DNA of 64,000 nucleotides. It comes from Trichoderma breve (taxonomy: Eukaryota > Ascomycota > Sordariomycetes > Hypocreales > Hypocreaceae). Below are positions 10,053 through 20,889 of the stretch, piece after piece. The position numbers and the translations under genes are program-made. The DNA lies in assembly GCF_028502605.1 (NCBI RefSeq), contig NW_026611593.1, forward strand, positions 2,969,501 through 3,033,500, written 5' to 3'. Positions within the stretch are counted from its first letter, which is position 1, and every line of letters begins with the position of its first letter. The notes beneath the pieces are model-generated. The model saw only the letters and a program-made list of their open reading frames with translations, was not told where the DNA came from and searched no databases.

Positions 10053-12623
10053 ATGAGTGGAAGTGGAACATCGAGCGGAGCGTCCACCAAGGCCGGGCAG
10101 GCATTGGCCAGAGTCTTGGGCATCAAACTCCAGGATGACGACGAAAATGCTTACCGGTATGAAGACCCAGTCACCAGAGGCGAATCTGTCTTTTCTACTG
10201 GAAGCGGCGAACATCCAATCGAGGGGCCGCCTACTACTTCAGAATGGCTCAATGAACAGCTTCCTACGCGGGGCGAGGTCGTAAGCTATGTCAAGTCTCT
10301 CTTTCCCTTCATCTCTTGGCTTCCTCATTACAACTTGCAATGGCTCGCCGGCGATGTTGTGGCCGGCATCACTATCGGAGCTGTCCTCGTCCCCCAGGGC
10401 ATGGCTTATGCATTGCTGGCAAACCTCTCTCCTCAGTTTGGCCTGTACTCGTCTTTTATTGGACCAGTCACTTATTGGATCTTTGGCACGTCCAAAGATA
10501 TATCTATTGGACCGGTAGCTGTCTTGTCTACTGTCGTGGGAACGGTGGTGGCAGACGTCGGAGGTGATCTTCCTCCAAACATCGTGGCCACGGCGTTTGC
10601 TGTTATTGCCGGAAGTATTGTTCTCGGCATTGGCCTCCTTCGCCTGGGCTGGATAGTCGACCTCATCTCCATCACCTCACTGTCGGCTTTTATGACGGGA
10701 TCTGCCATTACTATTGGCGCCAGTCAGCTGCCTTCGCTGTTTGGCATCACAGGCTTTTCCAACAGAGACCCGGCATACAAAGTCATCATCAACACACTAA
10801 AACACTTGCCTGACACCAAGCTTGATGCCGCCATTGGTCTTACGGCTCTTTTCTTCCTCTATCTGATACGATACACTTTGACCAGGGCCGCCGAAAGGTG
10901 GCCAGCCAATAAGCGCATCATCTTTTTCCTCAACACCATGCGGACAGTGTTTGTCATTCTCCTTTACACCATGGTGAGCTGGCTGATCAACAAAGATCGG
11001 AAATCTCACCCGGCGGTTCGTGTTCTAGGGAATGTTCCAAAAGGTGAGCGTTCAAAAGCCTCCCAGGGTATAAGCACCCAGATGATCATGTTCTAACCAT
11101 CAACCTTAGGATTCCAGCACGGCGGCGTTCCAGAGATCCCACCTGGACTTGTGTCAAAGTTTGCTTCCCACCTTCCGGCAGGTATTATCGTCATGTTGGT
11201 GGAGCATATTGCCATCTCCAAGTCTTTTGGCAGGGTGAATAACTACACCATTGACCCATCGCAGGAAATGGTTGCTATTGGCATGACCAACCTGTTGGGT
11301 TCATTTCTCGGGGCCTATCCGTCCACCGGGTCTTTCAGCCGAACAGCCATCAAATCAAAAGCTGGCGTCAGAACTCCTGCTGCGGGTCTCATCACCGGAC
11401 TGATTGTGCTCTTGGCCACCTACCTTTTGACGGCCGTTTTCTTTTACATTCCTAATGCAGTCCTCGCAGCGGTTATTATCCACGCCGTCGGAGACTTGAT
11501 AACGCCACCAAACACGCTGTATCAGTTTTGGAGAGTCTCGCCCATAGAAGTCTTCATCTTCTTCATCGGTGTTTTCATCAGTGTGTTTGCGCAAATTGAG
11601 GACGGTCTATATGCCACCGTGTGTATATCGGCTGCTGTTCTCATATATCGCATCTTGAAGGCGCGTGGGCGGTTCCTGGGCAAAGTCAAAGTTCACTCCG
11701 TCCTGGGAGACCACGTTATTGGAGACAACCACAAACAGCTGGTGGGAGAATATGGCACATTCGAGGAAAGGGTTGAGAATGCTGCCAGGAATATTTTCCT
11801 GCCTCTTGACCACGGCGACGGCTCCAACCCCGAGGTGGAGTTGGAAAATCCATACCCCGGCATCTTTATCTACCGTTTCTCGGAGGGATTCAACTATCCA
11901 AGTGCGAACCATGCCTTGGAATACTTGACTGGCTTCATTTATGCACGCACACGCCGAACCAGCCCAGAGACGTATGAGCGCAAGGGCGACCGGTCGTGGA
12001 GCAATCCAGGTCCTAGAAAGCCTGGAAAGTCCAGGGAGGATCCCGACCATGGCCAAAAGCCGACCCTAAAGGCCATCATTCTCGACTTTAGTTCTGTTAA
12101 CAATGTGGACATCACGTCGGTCCAGCGCCTTATCGATGTGCGGAACGTGCTCGATACATACACAGCCCCGGATGTTGTAGACTGGCATGTCGCATGCATC
12201 AACAATCGATGGACCAGGCGAGCGCTCATTGCCGGAGGATTCGGCACTCCCACAAAATCGCGGGATGGCATTCCGCACAGGTGGAAGTCCATCTTTAGCG
12301 TCGCAGAGATTGGTGGAAAAGACTCTGCTGCTGCGGTTGCTGAGGAGAACGCCATTAAGAGAGAACTATCCATCATGGCTAACAGACCAGGAGATGAAGA
12401 AATGGCGAAGGCCACTGCCATGGTTGAAGAGGAGGAGGAGGAAACACCGAGGCCTAGTAATCTCGCAGAGAAGCTAGGAGGGTCGCCCAAGCCGGCATAC
12501 AAACGAAAGGGGGCCATCATCAGCGGCTTAGATAACCCCCTATTCCACGTAGACTTGACCAGTGCCGTGCAAAGCGCCATTGCCAATGTAGAAGCCAGGA
12601 TGGAGGCGAGCAGCAGCGGGTGA
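10053..12623 (+). CDS. Sulfate permease, SulP/SLC26 family with STAS domain
   Basis: Two exons, 10053-11043 and 11110-12623, separated by a 66-nt intron (GTGAGC...CCTTAG), encode 834 residues. An acidic N-terminus is followed at about 75 by the SulP entry region SWLPHYNLQWLAGDVVAGIT, then VPQGMAYALLANLSPQFGLY and TSKDISIGPVAVLS, which form the transport core. About 10-14 membrane segments lie between 90 and 530. The cytosolic C-terminus holds a STAS domain (core about 645-700, LKAIILDFSSVNNVDITSVQ). It is therefore a plasma-membrane sulfate-proton symporter of the cys-14 / SUL1 type. Position 10053 was chosen because ATG there has A at -3 (CGACCATGAG); an in-frame upstream ATG at 9957 would add 32 residues. 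A Glu-rich patch (about 785) precedes a variable tail. Confidence 0.93.
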
Positions 12624-13056
12624 AGAGGCATTGGGGGCGGACGAGATTGTCATTTAGCGAAGCATCGGGTACGGCGTCATGTTTGCCATCAATCGCCAGT
12701 TACATGATACATGCATTAGCAGGGCGGGAGCATTCGTTGTCTTTTTAGGGTAGCATCACAACTGCATATACAGACCTAGAAATCGCGAGTTTTGGAATTG
12801 ATGGTTATTTTTACAAGCACATTCCCAACACGATGCAGCCTTTGATATGATACTCGATGACTTGTTGGTTGAGACTCCAGAACCTTCCATCTCTGCGTGG
12901 AAGAGTGCATTAGAGAGTGGGTTGGCGATGTATATAGCCACCTTTTGTTGAGCTGACAGCTCGAACTGGAACCATATATTCCAGTCAAGTAACTCGATAG
13001 TTGCTGGAACCATCTTACCCCTTTTGTTTTCTCAAGTCCTTAGTTGACTCGGTATT
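12624..13056. other. Convergent 3' region, sulfate permease (+) / orphan (-)
   Basis: 432 nt between convergent stops. I see only 3' UTR-like sequence and short shadow ORFs. Confidence 0.5.
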
Positions 13057-14181
13057 TCACGACCACGGCCGTGCTGTCGGCTGACCCAGTGTTCTTGGAG
13101 GCTCGAGTCCAAGACAATAGTATATCCCACCGGCGAGTAGCAACCCCACCTCAGTCCCAACCTTGTACTTGGGATCGACGAAATATTGATGAAAAGACGT
13201 CTGCAGCGGTGTCAAAGGGATCCCTATCCCTCCCTGCATCTTCCAAATCTCCCTCTGCCTGAGAACTCCGACTCCGCTCAGGTATTCTTGGTCTTGCGCT
13301 TCCGGGGTACAGATGTATACAAATTTCGTTCCCCCATCGCCGATTTGTCCGTCAATCTTGAATGGGCGCATGGCTTCTGGAAACTTGACTGCCTCTTCAA
13401 GAGATAGAGGACCGACTGTAGGCATTAAAATATGCAAAACAGCACTTTGTTCAACTCTAGGGCGTACTTCTTCTGCCAAGAATGCGCATAGTTCATCGAG
13501 ATCCGTTTTATGCCCCAGATATGATGGGCCGAAGGGATCTCCGCGCTGGATGTCGGCAAACTTGGGATGCCACAGATCGCTGTTGTTGAACACGGTAAAA
13601 TAGTGGGGAACGGCATCCGAAGCGTGTTTCTCAATCAATAACCGTACATATGAATGGACATGTTGCGGAAAGTGTTCGCCGCGGATATGGTGTGAGCTTA
13701 GATTCTGCTCGATGCCCTTTAGAAAGCCGGCGCAACGCTCGACCTCGTCTGCTAGTCTTTTAATCTGATAGACGGCTGCGGCGGAGGTCGAGAACGCAGC
13801 AAGCTGCCCAAATATGTCCGGTCGCCGGTAAGTCTTTAGTTGGCTTTGAATGTTGTTCAACAGCTCGTTGTGTTCTTTCATCTGGTTGATGATTTCAGAT
13901 AGTAATTTGTTTGTTACGCCGTTCTCTTTCCCCTTCTCCATGATTATACTTATAATCTTACTCAAGAATGTAGCTTTTTTCCAGCCATAGAGGGTGCCGA
14001 CCGCCTCACCGTATTCAGGTATCTGTGAGGTGATGTTTTCAGGTATATATGGACGGATGGCGTTAAGTAAGGCTTCCGCGTTATCTTGGTGCATCTTAAT
14101 AAAAGCTGCGGAGGGATCCAAGTCCGGATAACGCATCTCCGCGATTTTTTGTAGCTCATATATATGCGTGAAAGCGTCCAT
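13057..14181 (-). CDS. Hypothetical protein, 374 residues, no recognised domain
   Basis: A single intronless ORF starting MDAFTHIYELQKIAE. The N-terminal 150 residues look helical and charged. They include a possible coiled-coil stretch (about 75-120, LLSEIINQMKEHNELLNN) followed by a small hydrophobic patch AAFSTSAAAVYQI. The C-terminal half is mixed alpha/beta in composition with several Asp/Gly/Pro turns. Near the end is a Gly-rich hydrophobic stretch, GTEVGLLLAGGIYYCLGLEP, too short and polar to call a membrane helix with confidence. I recognise no family. It lies upstream of, and divergent from, the WSS1-like gene, close to the NLR gene. The full-length ORF and even codon use support a real gene, perhaps restricted to a narrow group of fungi. 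Confidence 0.7.
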   Translation of the reverse strand: MDAFTHIYELQKIAEMRYPDLDPSAAFIKMHQDNAEALLNAIRPYIPENITSQIPEYGEAVGTLYGWKKATFLSKIISIIMEKGKENGVTNKLLSEIINQMKEHNELLNNIQSQLKTYRRPDIFGQLAAFSTSAAAVYQIKRLADEVERCAGFLKGIEQNLSSHHIRGEHFPQHVHSYVRLLIEKHASDAVPHYFTVFNNSDLWHPKFADIQRGDPFGPSYLGHKTDLDELCAFLAEEVRPRVEQSAVLHILMPTVGPLSLEEAVKFPEAMRPFKIDGQIGDGGTKFVYICTPEAQDQEYLSGVGVLRQREIWKMQGGIGIPLTPLQTSFHQYFVDPKYKVGTEVGLLLAGGIYYCLGLEPPRTLGQPTARPWS

Positions 14182-14696
14182 TCTGGCTAGGCTAACAGCT
14201 GTAAGATAATGTTGGACTGCCTATAAAATGAGAATATTCGGGCCTCTCAACGACTCTCCGCGTTGAGAAGCTTGCTAATGGACAAGGTGTATAATTCTTC
14301 TTCAGAAAGTAATGATCTGGGCTCTGCTTGAAATCCAAGTAAGTAACAAGTAAGCGACACCTATTGCGCCATTTACTGCAGTTAGATATAGAATTATTTA
14401 CCGATGCTTTATCATTGGTCGTCATTCGTGGATGTGATTTAAGTAGGTACCTAAGGTAGGTGGTGAAAAAGAAGCCGCCACCGGTCACCTGATTTCGTGT
14501 AAGTAACCCGCGTGAATCAGGACACGACCAAAGATAACTTTTTATCAACTTCACCTACTCGCGTGCATCCCAAAGTACTCGTGAATAATCATTCGTGTCA
14601 TCTTCTCTCCGTGTGTTATCATTGTACTCACCCCTATTTTGACGATTGGTGCATCAAGACTCTCTTACCTCGATCAAGCATCATAGATTGTTCATC
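14182..14696. other. Divergent promoter, orphan (-) / WSS1-like (+)
   Basis: 515 nt between two start codons. It contains a near-palindromic AGGTACCTAAGGTAGGT motif at about 14444-14461, of a kind repeated elsewhere in this window's intergenic DNA (for example about 2422). No gene is seen. Function of the motif is unknown. Confidence 0.45.
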
Positions 14697-16328
14697 ATGC
14701 CAATTGGCATCCAGCGGCTCAATGCGAAGACTTCACAGCCAAATCCGCACATTGTCTTTATTAAACCACTGAAAGGACGGGATGAAAAGGTTGCGCAGGA
14801 TTTTTTGGAAAGGATTGCAGCGCAATGTCGTGAGTTTTTCTATCTCTTTCTCTTTTTTAAGAAGAGCCTTGTTCCCTCTTTATCCTCCCTTTCCCTGGCA
14901 TTTTCCTTGACATTGTCATCATTTCCATTTCTTGGGCCTTTCGTACTGACTTATTAAAATAAAGTTCCCGTGATGCGCAAACACCATATTCACGTCATGT
15001 CGTTGGAGGAATTTCCTCCTAATCGGGAATTCGTGGGCCGCAATTTCAATGCTGGGGAGGTGATTCAGCTGGTTCTTAAATCTCCCGGGAGCGGGCGGTG
15101 GCTTCCATTCAATTACGTCCAGATGGTTATGATGCATGAGCTGGCCCACTGTGCGCAGATGAACCATTCCAGGGCGTTTTGGGCAGTTCGGAATCAGTAT
15201 GCCGCGCAGATGCAGGAGCTATGGGCAGAAGGATACAAAGGCGACGGTCTTTGGGGGAGAGGAGCTACGCTGGGAACTGGAGAGTGGGAGAAGAACAGCG
15301 TTTTGGCAGACGAGGTTCTTCCGGAGCATCTCTGCGGCGGGACATATCGGTCGCGGGGGAGGAAACGCAAGGCTAATCCCGTGTTGACGTACCAGGAGAG
15401 AAAAGAGAAGAGGATTCTGAAAAAGTTTGGCAAGAATGGAGTTGCGCTTGGTGCAGATGAAGAGGAAAAGGTGAAGCTTGAGAAGGGCAAGAGGGTGCTT
15501 GCGAAACCGAGGGTGGCGGGCAGCTTGCGGGGCCGAGAACTCCGTGCAGCTGCGGCGCTGGCGAGGTTTCAACAGAACAAGGAGGATACTAAGAAGGAAG
15601 AAGAGGATGAGGATACGAAGAATTGGGATGTCGATGGTGATTCAAGTGACTACGAAGACGCGGGTGCGGATGCCAAAGCGGCTGTTGACGTGGATGGCTC
15701 GAAGATGGTGGACAGACATGGCGGCGACATGGTCAAGGTGTGCGAAGACGAAGATGCAAATGACGCCGATGCAAGGAACGAACTCGATCAACTACACGGG
15801 CTGTTCGACAGACGAAAGATAAAACGGGATCCAGACGGCGAGACATTGAACCTTCGCTCATCTGAGAAGAGTCAACAACAACCGGAACAAGCGGTAAAAC
15901 GGGAGAAGACGGGATTGTCTATCAAGCCGGAGGCTGCAGATGATGATGACCTTTCATCTATACGACTATCAACGATACCGCACGTCAGGCCCAAAAACGA
16001 CAGATCTATTAAATTAGGTCCGGACAAAGATTCACCTTTTACAGACAAAAGACATCAACAATCAACCTCTACTACTACGACGACGCCAACTTCCTCAAAA
16101 ATCCCTTCAAACAACATCACAACAGAAACAAGATCATCATCGTCAACCTGCTCAATGTGCTCGTTTGAAAATTCTCCAGCAGCAGTGACATGCGCAATGT
16201 GTGCAAATGTCCTCTACCCAATTCTCACGCCGGGCTGGCGGTGCGAGAGCGCGGCGTGTACTGGCACGGCATATATGAATGCGAAAGATTGCGGAGTGTG
16301 CGGTCTTTGTGGACAGAGACGAGGCTGA
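14697..16328 (+). CDS. WSS1: WSS1-like DNA-dependent metalloprotease (WLM domain) with C-terminal zinc fingers
   Basis: Exons 14697-14829 and 14965-16328, separated by a 135-nt intron (GTGAGT...AATAAAG), encode 498 residues. The N-terminal WLM domain spans about 1-220. Its zinc-protease site is HELAHCAQMNH, with ligands near H102, H106 and H112 and catalytic E103. The following segments GTYRSRGRKRK and SLRGRELRAAAALARF are typical of the family. The middle third is acidic and low complexity. The C-terminus carries two RanBP2-type zinc fingers: CSMCSFENSPAAVTCAMC, then a second one with Cys pairs in WRCESAACTG and DCGVCGLCGQ. WSS1 (SPRTN-related) digests proteins crosslinked to DNA and acts with SUMO and Cdc48. 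At 498 residues it is much longer than yeast Wss1 (about 270), mainly through the acidic linker. Confidence 0.9.
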
Positions 16329-17025
16329 ATGGGAAGAAACATATGATGCCAATGTTTGAACGGCTTGCTTTATTATGCATACGATGCGATCTTTATGGTG
16401 AGGCGCTGTGTTGTGTATTGAGTGTTTGTCCTGGAAATGCTCCTTATCGATCGTTGCGAAGATCAACCCTAAGGACTAAATTGGACATCATATATCAAAG
16501 GCGACTTATACTGAGAACGCCTCATATCAAAACTTACGCAAGCTTCAAAAAGACGCTTACATGTTACGAAACAAACCGTGACCAAGGTCAGGACATATCA
16601 AAGAAACCTCGAAGAAACGTCATAACTTCGAATGGTATTTCGTGCCTCATGCCCTGACCCGCAACAAGAATCTCCCATAGGCATAGGTTATGAGGCTGAT
16701 ATATCCAATAGCTTTCGGAATTAACACACCCCGCCACCCCATTGGTCAGAAACACCGCCAATATGCCAATCATGCGTGCTGGAGACAAGAGCCTGTTGCA
16801 AGTATGTCTGACGCGGAACATGGGGGCGTTGATGCCCAACTTGACGAACATCTACGAAACCAAGTCTGCATCCGGATTTCTGTTTCCCTGTTATATATTA
16901 CCCTAAAAATTTAGCCTCTTCTATGATTTGGTTAAATAGGGCGCCCATTGGACTTATTAATTGCACTTCCCCATCGGACGACGACAAAAGATAGAACGAA
17001 GAGTCTTCCTCCATAAAGAGACAGT
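16329..17025. other. Intergenic region, WSS1-like to NLR
   Basis: 697 nt between two co-oriented genes, holding the WSS1-like 3' UTR and the NLR promoter. Short ORFs on both strands show no family resemblance. Confidence 0.5.
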
Positions 17026-20000
17026 ATGGCACCGCTGCAGCTTTCAGATCCCCGAAAGTATACCGTTGGCATAATTACCGCTCTTGACAAGGAGCTGGCA
17101 GCGGCAATGGCTGTGCTTGATGAAAAGCACCGGAAGCCGCAGAAATTCAAAAAGCACCCAAAAGACACAAACACCTATACTTGGGGCAAGATTGGAGAGC
17201 ACAATGTTGTCATTGCGTCTTTGGCCGCTGGAAGCTATGGCACCGTGTCCGCAGCTACGACCGCCTTGAGTATGATTAGCTCTCTTCCACATATCCGCTT
17301 TGGTCTTATGGTCGGCATTGGGGCCGGGGTCCCTAGATTGGAGGACAAAATTGACATTCGCCTTGGTGATGTCGTCGTTAGCCAACCTACTGGCACAAGC
17401 CCAGGAGTGGTCCAGTACGACCTCGGTAAACTGAAAAAGGACGGCAAGTTTGAGCGCGTTGGTCACCTCAGCGCACCTCCGGAAGTCCTCTTGAAAGGCC
17501 TTCAAGCGCTCAAGGCCGAGCACTTGATGGAAGACTCCCAAATACCCACGATCCTAGAGGACATGGTGCAGCGCTACCCCAAGATGAAAGAACCGGGAGA
17601 GAATGGAGCTTCAGGCTTCATCCACCAGGGTATAGAAAATGATCGGTTGTTCATGGCATCCTCTACTCACATAGACACCCCAATCGCCGATGATACGGCA
17701 TCCGACCAAGACAGTGCGTGTGCACATTGCGACTCTACTAAAGAAATTAAACGAAAGGATCGATCTCCCAAGCCAGCGATTCACTACGGTGTCATTGCCT
17801 CAGGGAACTCGGTCATTAAAGACGGCGTTTCTCGAGACGAGGTCCTGCAACGACTTGAAGAGAGGTGCATTTGCTTTGAGATGGAAGCAGCTGGCCTAAT
17901 GAATAACTTCCCTTGCCTTGTTATCAGGGGAATCTGTGACTATGCAGATGCACACAAAAACGATCGTTGGCAGAACTACGCAGCTGCGACTGCGGCTGCA
18001 TTTGCAAAGGAACTGTTGAACACCATAGACGGGGACGATGTTGAGAGCACCCCGTCGATAGAAGAAGCCATTCAACACCGTTAGTCCCATGTATTTAACC
18101 ATCAAAGAATTCCAAAGAATGACCGATCTCTCCAGTTAGTCAGGAAGTTGCTCAAATAGTGGAGAGCAGCAGACAAACCCGCTCTGTTGTCCAAAGCTTG
18201 GAGACAAACCACCATGTTCAAGAGCTTCGTCGATGGCTCTCTCCTCCCAATCCATCAGAAAATTATAACAATGGCATCAAGCATCGCTATGGAGATTCTG
18301 GTCAATGGTTTCTCCAGAGTAGAGAATATTCTCTGTGGAAATCCCGGCCCAACTCCTTTTTGTGGCTCCAAGGTATTCCCGGGTGCGGCAAGACCGTGCT
18401 TTCTTCTATCATCGTCAAAGATCTGGAAGATAATAATGTGAAGAACGCACTGTACTTCTTTTTCGATTTTACCAATAGAGATAAGCGGCTATTCGACAAG
18501 GCGCTTGGCTCACTCGTCCTGCAGCTCTATTGCAAAAACGAGAATACTCAAAAGCCCTTGGACTCGCTTTATGACTTTTGCGGAAAGGGAATAACTCGAC
18601 CAAGTGCCGATCAGCTCTTTGAAACGTTCCAAAACATGTTGCAACACGCTGGTGAAATCCACGTAATTCTCGATGCACTTGATGAGTGCCAGACGCGCAA
18701 AGAGCATCCAAAGGGAGGCCTCTTGACATCGATAGAAGCTTTGGCAACATCTCAACAGACTAATATTCACCTCTTAGTCACAGCTCGTCCCGAACAAGAC
18801 ATCACATCTTCTTTCGAATCATGGGCGCGTAGCCAGGATATTGTTCCACTTCAGAGCGGACGAGTTGCGGGTGATATACTTGCATACGTCAAAGCAAGAG
18901 TTCGAAGTAATGAAGGTCCTTTGAAAAGATGGAATGAGCGGCCTGAAGTTCAAAATGAAATTGAAAAAAGGCTATTAAAAGAGGCAAATGGAATGTAGGT
19001 CATTCATCAGTATTTTTTTTTTTTTTTTTTTGCAAATGCATCTATAGATACTGATACACCACAGGTTTCGCTGGGTTACGTGCCAGCTCGATGCACTCGA
19101 AAACTGTCTTGACTATGCGACTTTACAAAAAGCACTCAACTCCCTCCCTACGACGTTGGATGAAACATATGCTCGGATCTTGACCAACTTACGCCGTGAG
19201 CATGAGCATCACGCAAGACGCCTTTTACAGTTTTTAGCATTTTCTGAACGCCCACTGACAATCGAAGAAGCCGTTGACGCAATGGCAGTAGACATAGACA
19301 CAGCCAACAGCCCCCGGTTTGATCCAAAAAATAGAATGCCAGTCCCTAAAGAGATTATAAACTACTGCTCTAGCTTAGTTGTATTGACCGTCAAAACGAC
19401 CGTTAAAGCTCGGGGAAATGGGGAGGCCATACAGGAACTTCAGCTTGCGCACCTGTCAGTCAAAGACTACCTATTGTCTAACAGAGTGCCACAAAGCTTT
19501 GCCAAAGATTTTGACGAAGCGACAGCCAGAGCCTCTATTGCACAAGTATGCCTTGCATACGTACTGGAGCTAGACAAAAGCTTTGCAGTCGAAAAGCTTC
19601 GACAGTCATACTGGTTGGCGCAATATTCTGCACGATACTGGATGGACCATGCTGTCATGGTAGAGAGCAGCAGCAAACAAGTTTGTGCACTCATGGCAGA
19701 ATTCTTTTCTTGCGAGGGGGCTCAGACAAAATGCTATGGACTCTACAACCCTGACGACCCAGAAAAGCAGCGCACCAAGCGACCAAGGCGATACGACATC
19801 TCGTCAGCTCTGTATTATGCGTCGCTTGGAGGCTCATGTTTTTCAGTGCGGCTGCTGCTTGACAAGAATGCCAACGTTCATTATGAATTCGGCCAATACC
19901 GCACTGCTCTAAATGCCGCTACACACAACGGACACGATAAAGTAGTCCAGATGCTGCTTGAAAAAAATGCCGGCATCAACATTCGGACCAAGATTTACTT

Positions 20001-20889
20001 TAATGCTCTTCATGCTGCTTCAAGTAGAGGATACGACAAGATAGTACGGATACTACTTAATAACGGCGCCGATGTTAATGCTCGAGGTGGAATATACACT
20101 ACTGCTCTTCAGGCTGCTGCAGGTGGAGGACATGATAAAGTAGTCCAAATACTGCTTGACTATAACGCCAATATTAATGCTCAAGGCATGTTTGACGGCA
20201 CTGCTCTATGGGTCGCTTCTTATAGAGGGCACGACAAGATAGTCCAGATATTGCTTGACAACAACGCCAACGTCAATGCTAAAGACGCATATCACAGCAA
20301 TGCTCTCCAGGGCGCTGCACAAGGGGGACACGTTAATATCGTCCAAATGCTGCTGGACAACAACGTCAACGTTAATGCTAAAAGTAAACGTCGCGGCGAT
20401 GCTTTATCCGCCGCTTCATATGAAGGGCATGTTCAAATAGTCCAGATACTGCTTGACAATAACGCCAACGTTAATGCTCAAGGTGGATTTTACGATAATG
20501 CTCTCCAGGCGGCTGCACTACAGGGACACGATAAAACAGTTCAATTGCTGCTTGACAATAACGCAAACGTCAATACTCAGGGCGGACATTGCGGCAATGC
20601 TCTCCAGGCGGCTGCAATACATGGACACGATACAACAGTTCAATTACTGCTTGATAACGGTGCCAATGTTAATGCTCAAGGTGGATATTGCGGTAATGCG
20701 CTCCAGGCCGCTGCAAGTGTAGGGCATGATAAAATAGTTCAATTGCTGCTTGATAAGGGTGCCAACGTTAATGCTCAAGGAGGGCATTACGGTACTGCCC
20801 TCAAGGCTGCTTTATCTAGGGGTCACGACAAGATAGCCCAGATGCTACGCGGCAAGGGTGCTCGCGATGAATCCGAAGAAACAGCCTGA
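17026..20889 (+). CDS. NLR-like receptor: nucleoside-phosphorylase domain, NACHT NTPase, ankyrin repeats
   Basis: Exons 17026-18079, 18136-18994 and 19065-20889 give 1245 residues. The introns are 56 nt (GTTAGT...TCCAG) and 70 nt (GTAGGT...CACAG); phases 1 and 2 match. Residues 8 to about 330 form a PNP_UDP domain: YTVGIITALDKELAAA, then GLMVGIGAGVPR, then CFEMEAAGLMNNFPCLVIRG and CDYADAHKNDRWQNYAA. From about 380 comes a NACHT module with Walker A GIPGCGKT (about 431-438) and Walker B VILDALDEC (about 528). From about 880 to the end there are eleven 33-residue ankyrin repeats. This is the architecture of fungal STAND/NLR proteins linked to non-self recognition and heterokaryon incompatibility. 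The ligand and the role of the phosphorylase domain here are unknown. A gene predictor that missed the unusual GTTAGT donor would split it into three. Confidence 0.92.
19013..19031. repeat. Poly-T run inside the second NLR intron
   Basis: Nineteen consecutive T residues lie between the donor at 18995 and the acceptor ending at 19064. The run is probably slippage-prone but lies outside coding sequence. Confidence 0.9.
19798..20866 (+). repeat. Eleven tandem 99-bp ankyrin-repeat units
   Basis: Successive 99-bp units each encode a variant of the pattern NALQAAAxxGHDKIVQLLLD plus NNANVNAQGG. Units 7-10 (about 20,400-20,790) are the most alike at DNA level, for example TAATGCTCTCCAGGC recurring at exactly 99-bp spacing near 20,496 and 20,595. 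Variation concentrates at the residues just before and after the NALQAA core, which form the exposed loop and first helix. The last unit is degenerate (KAALSRGHDKIAQML). Confidence 0.9.
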
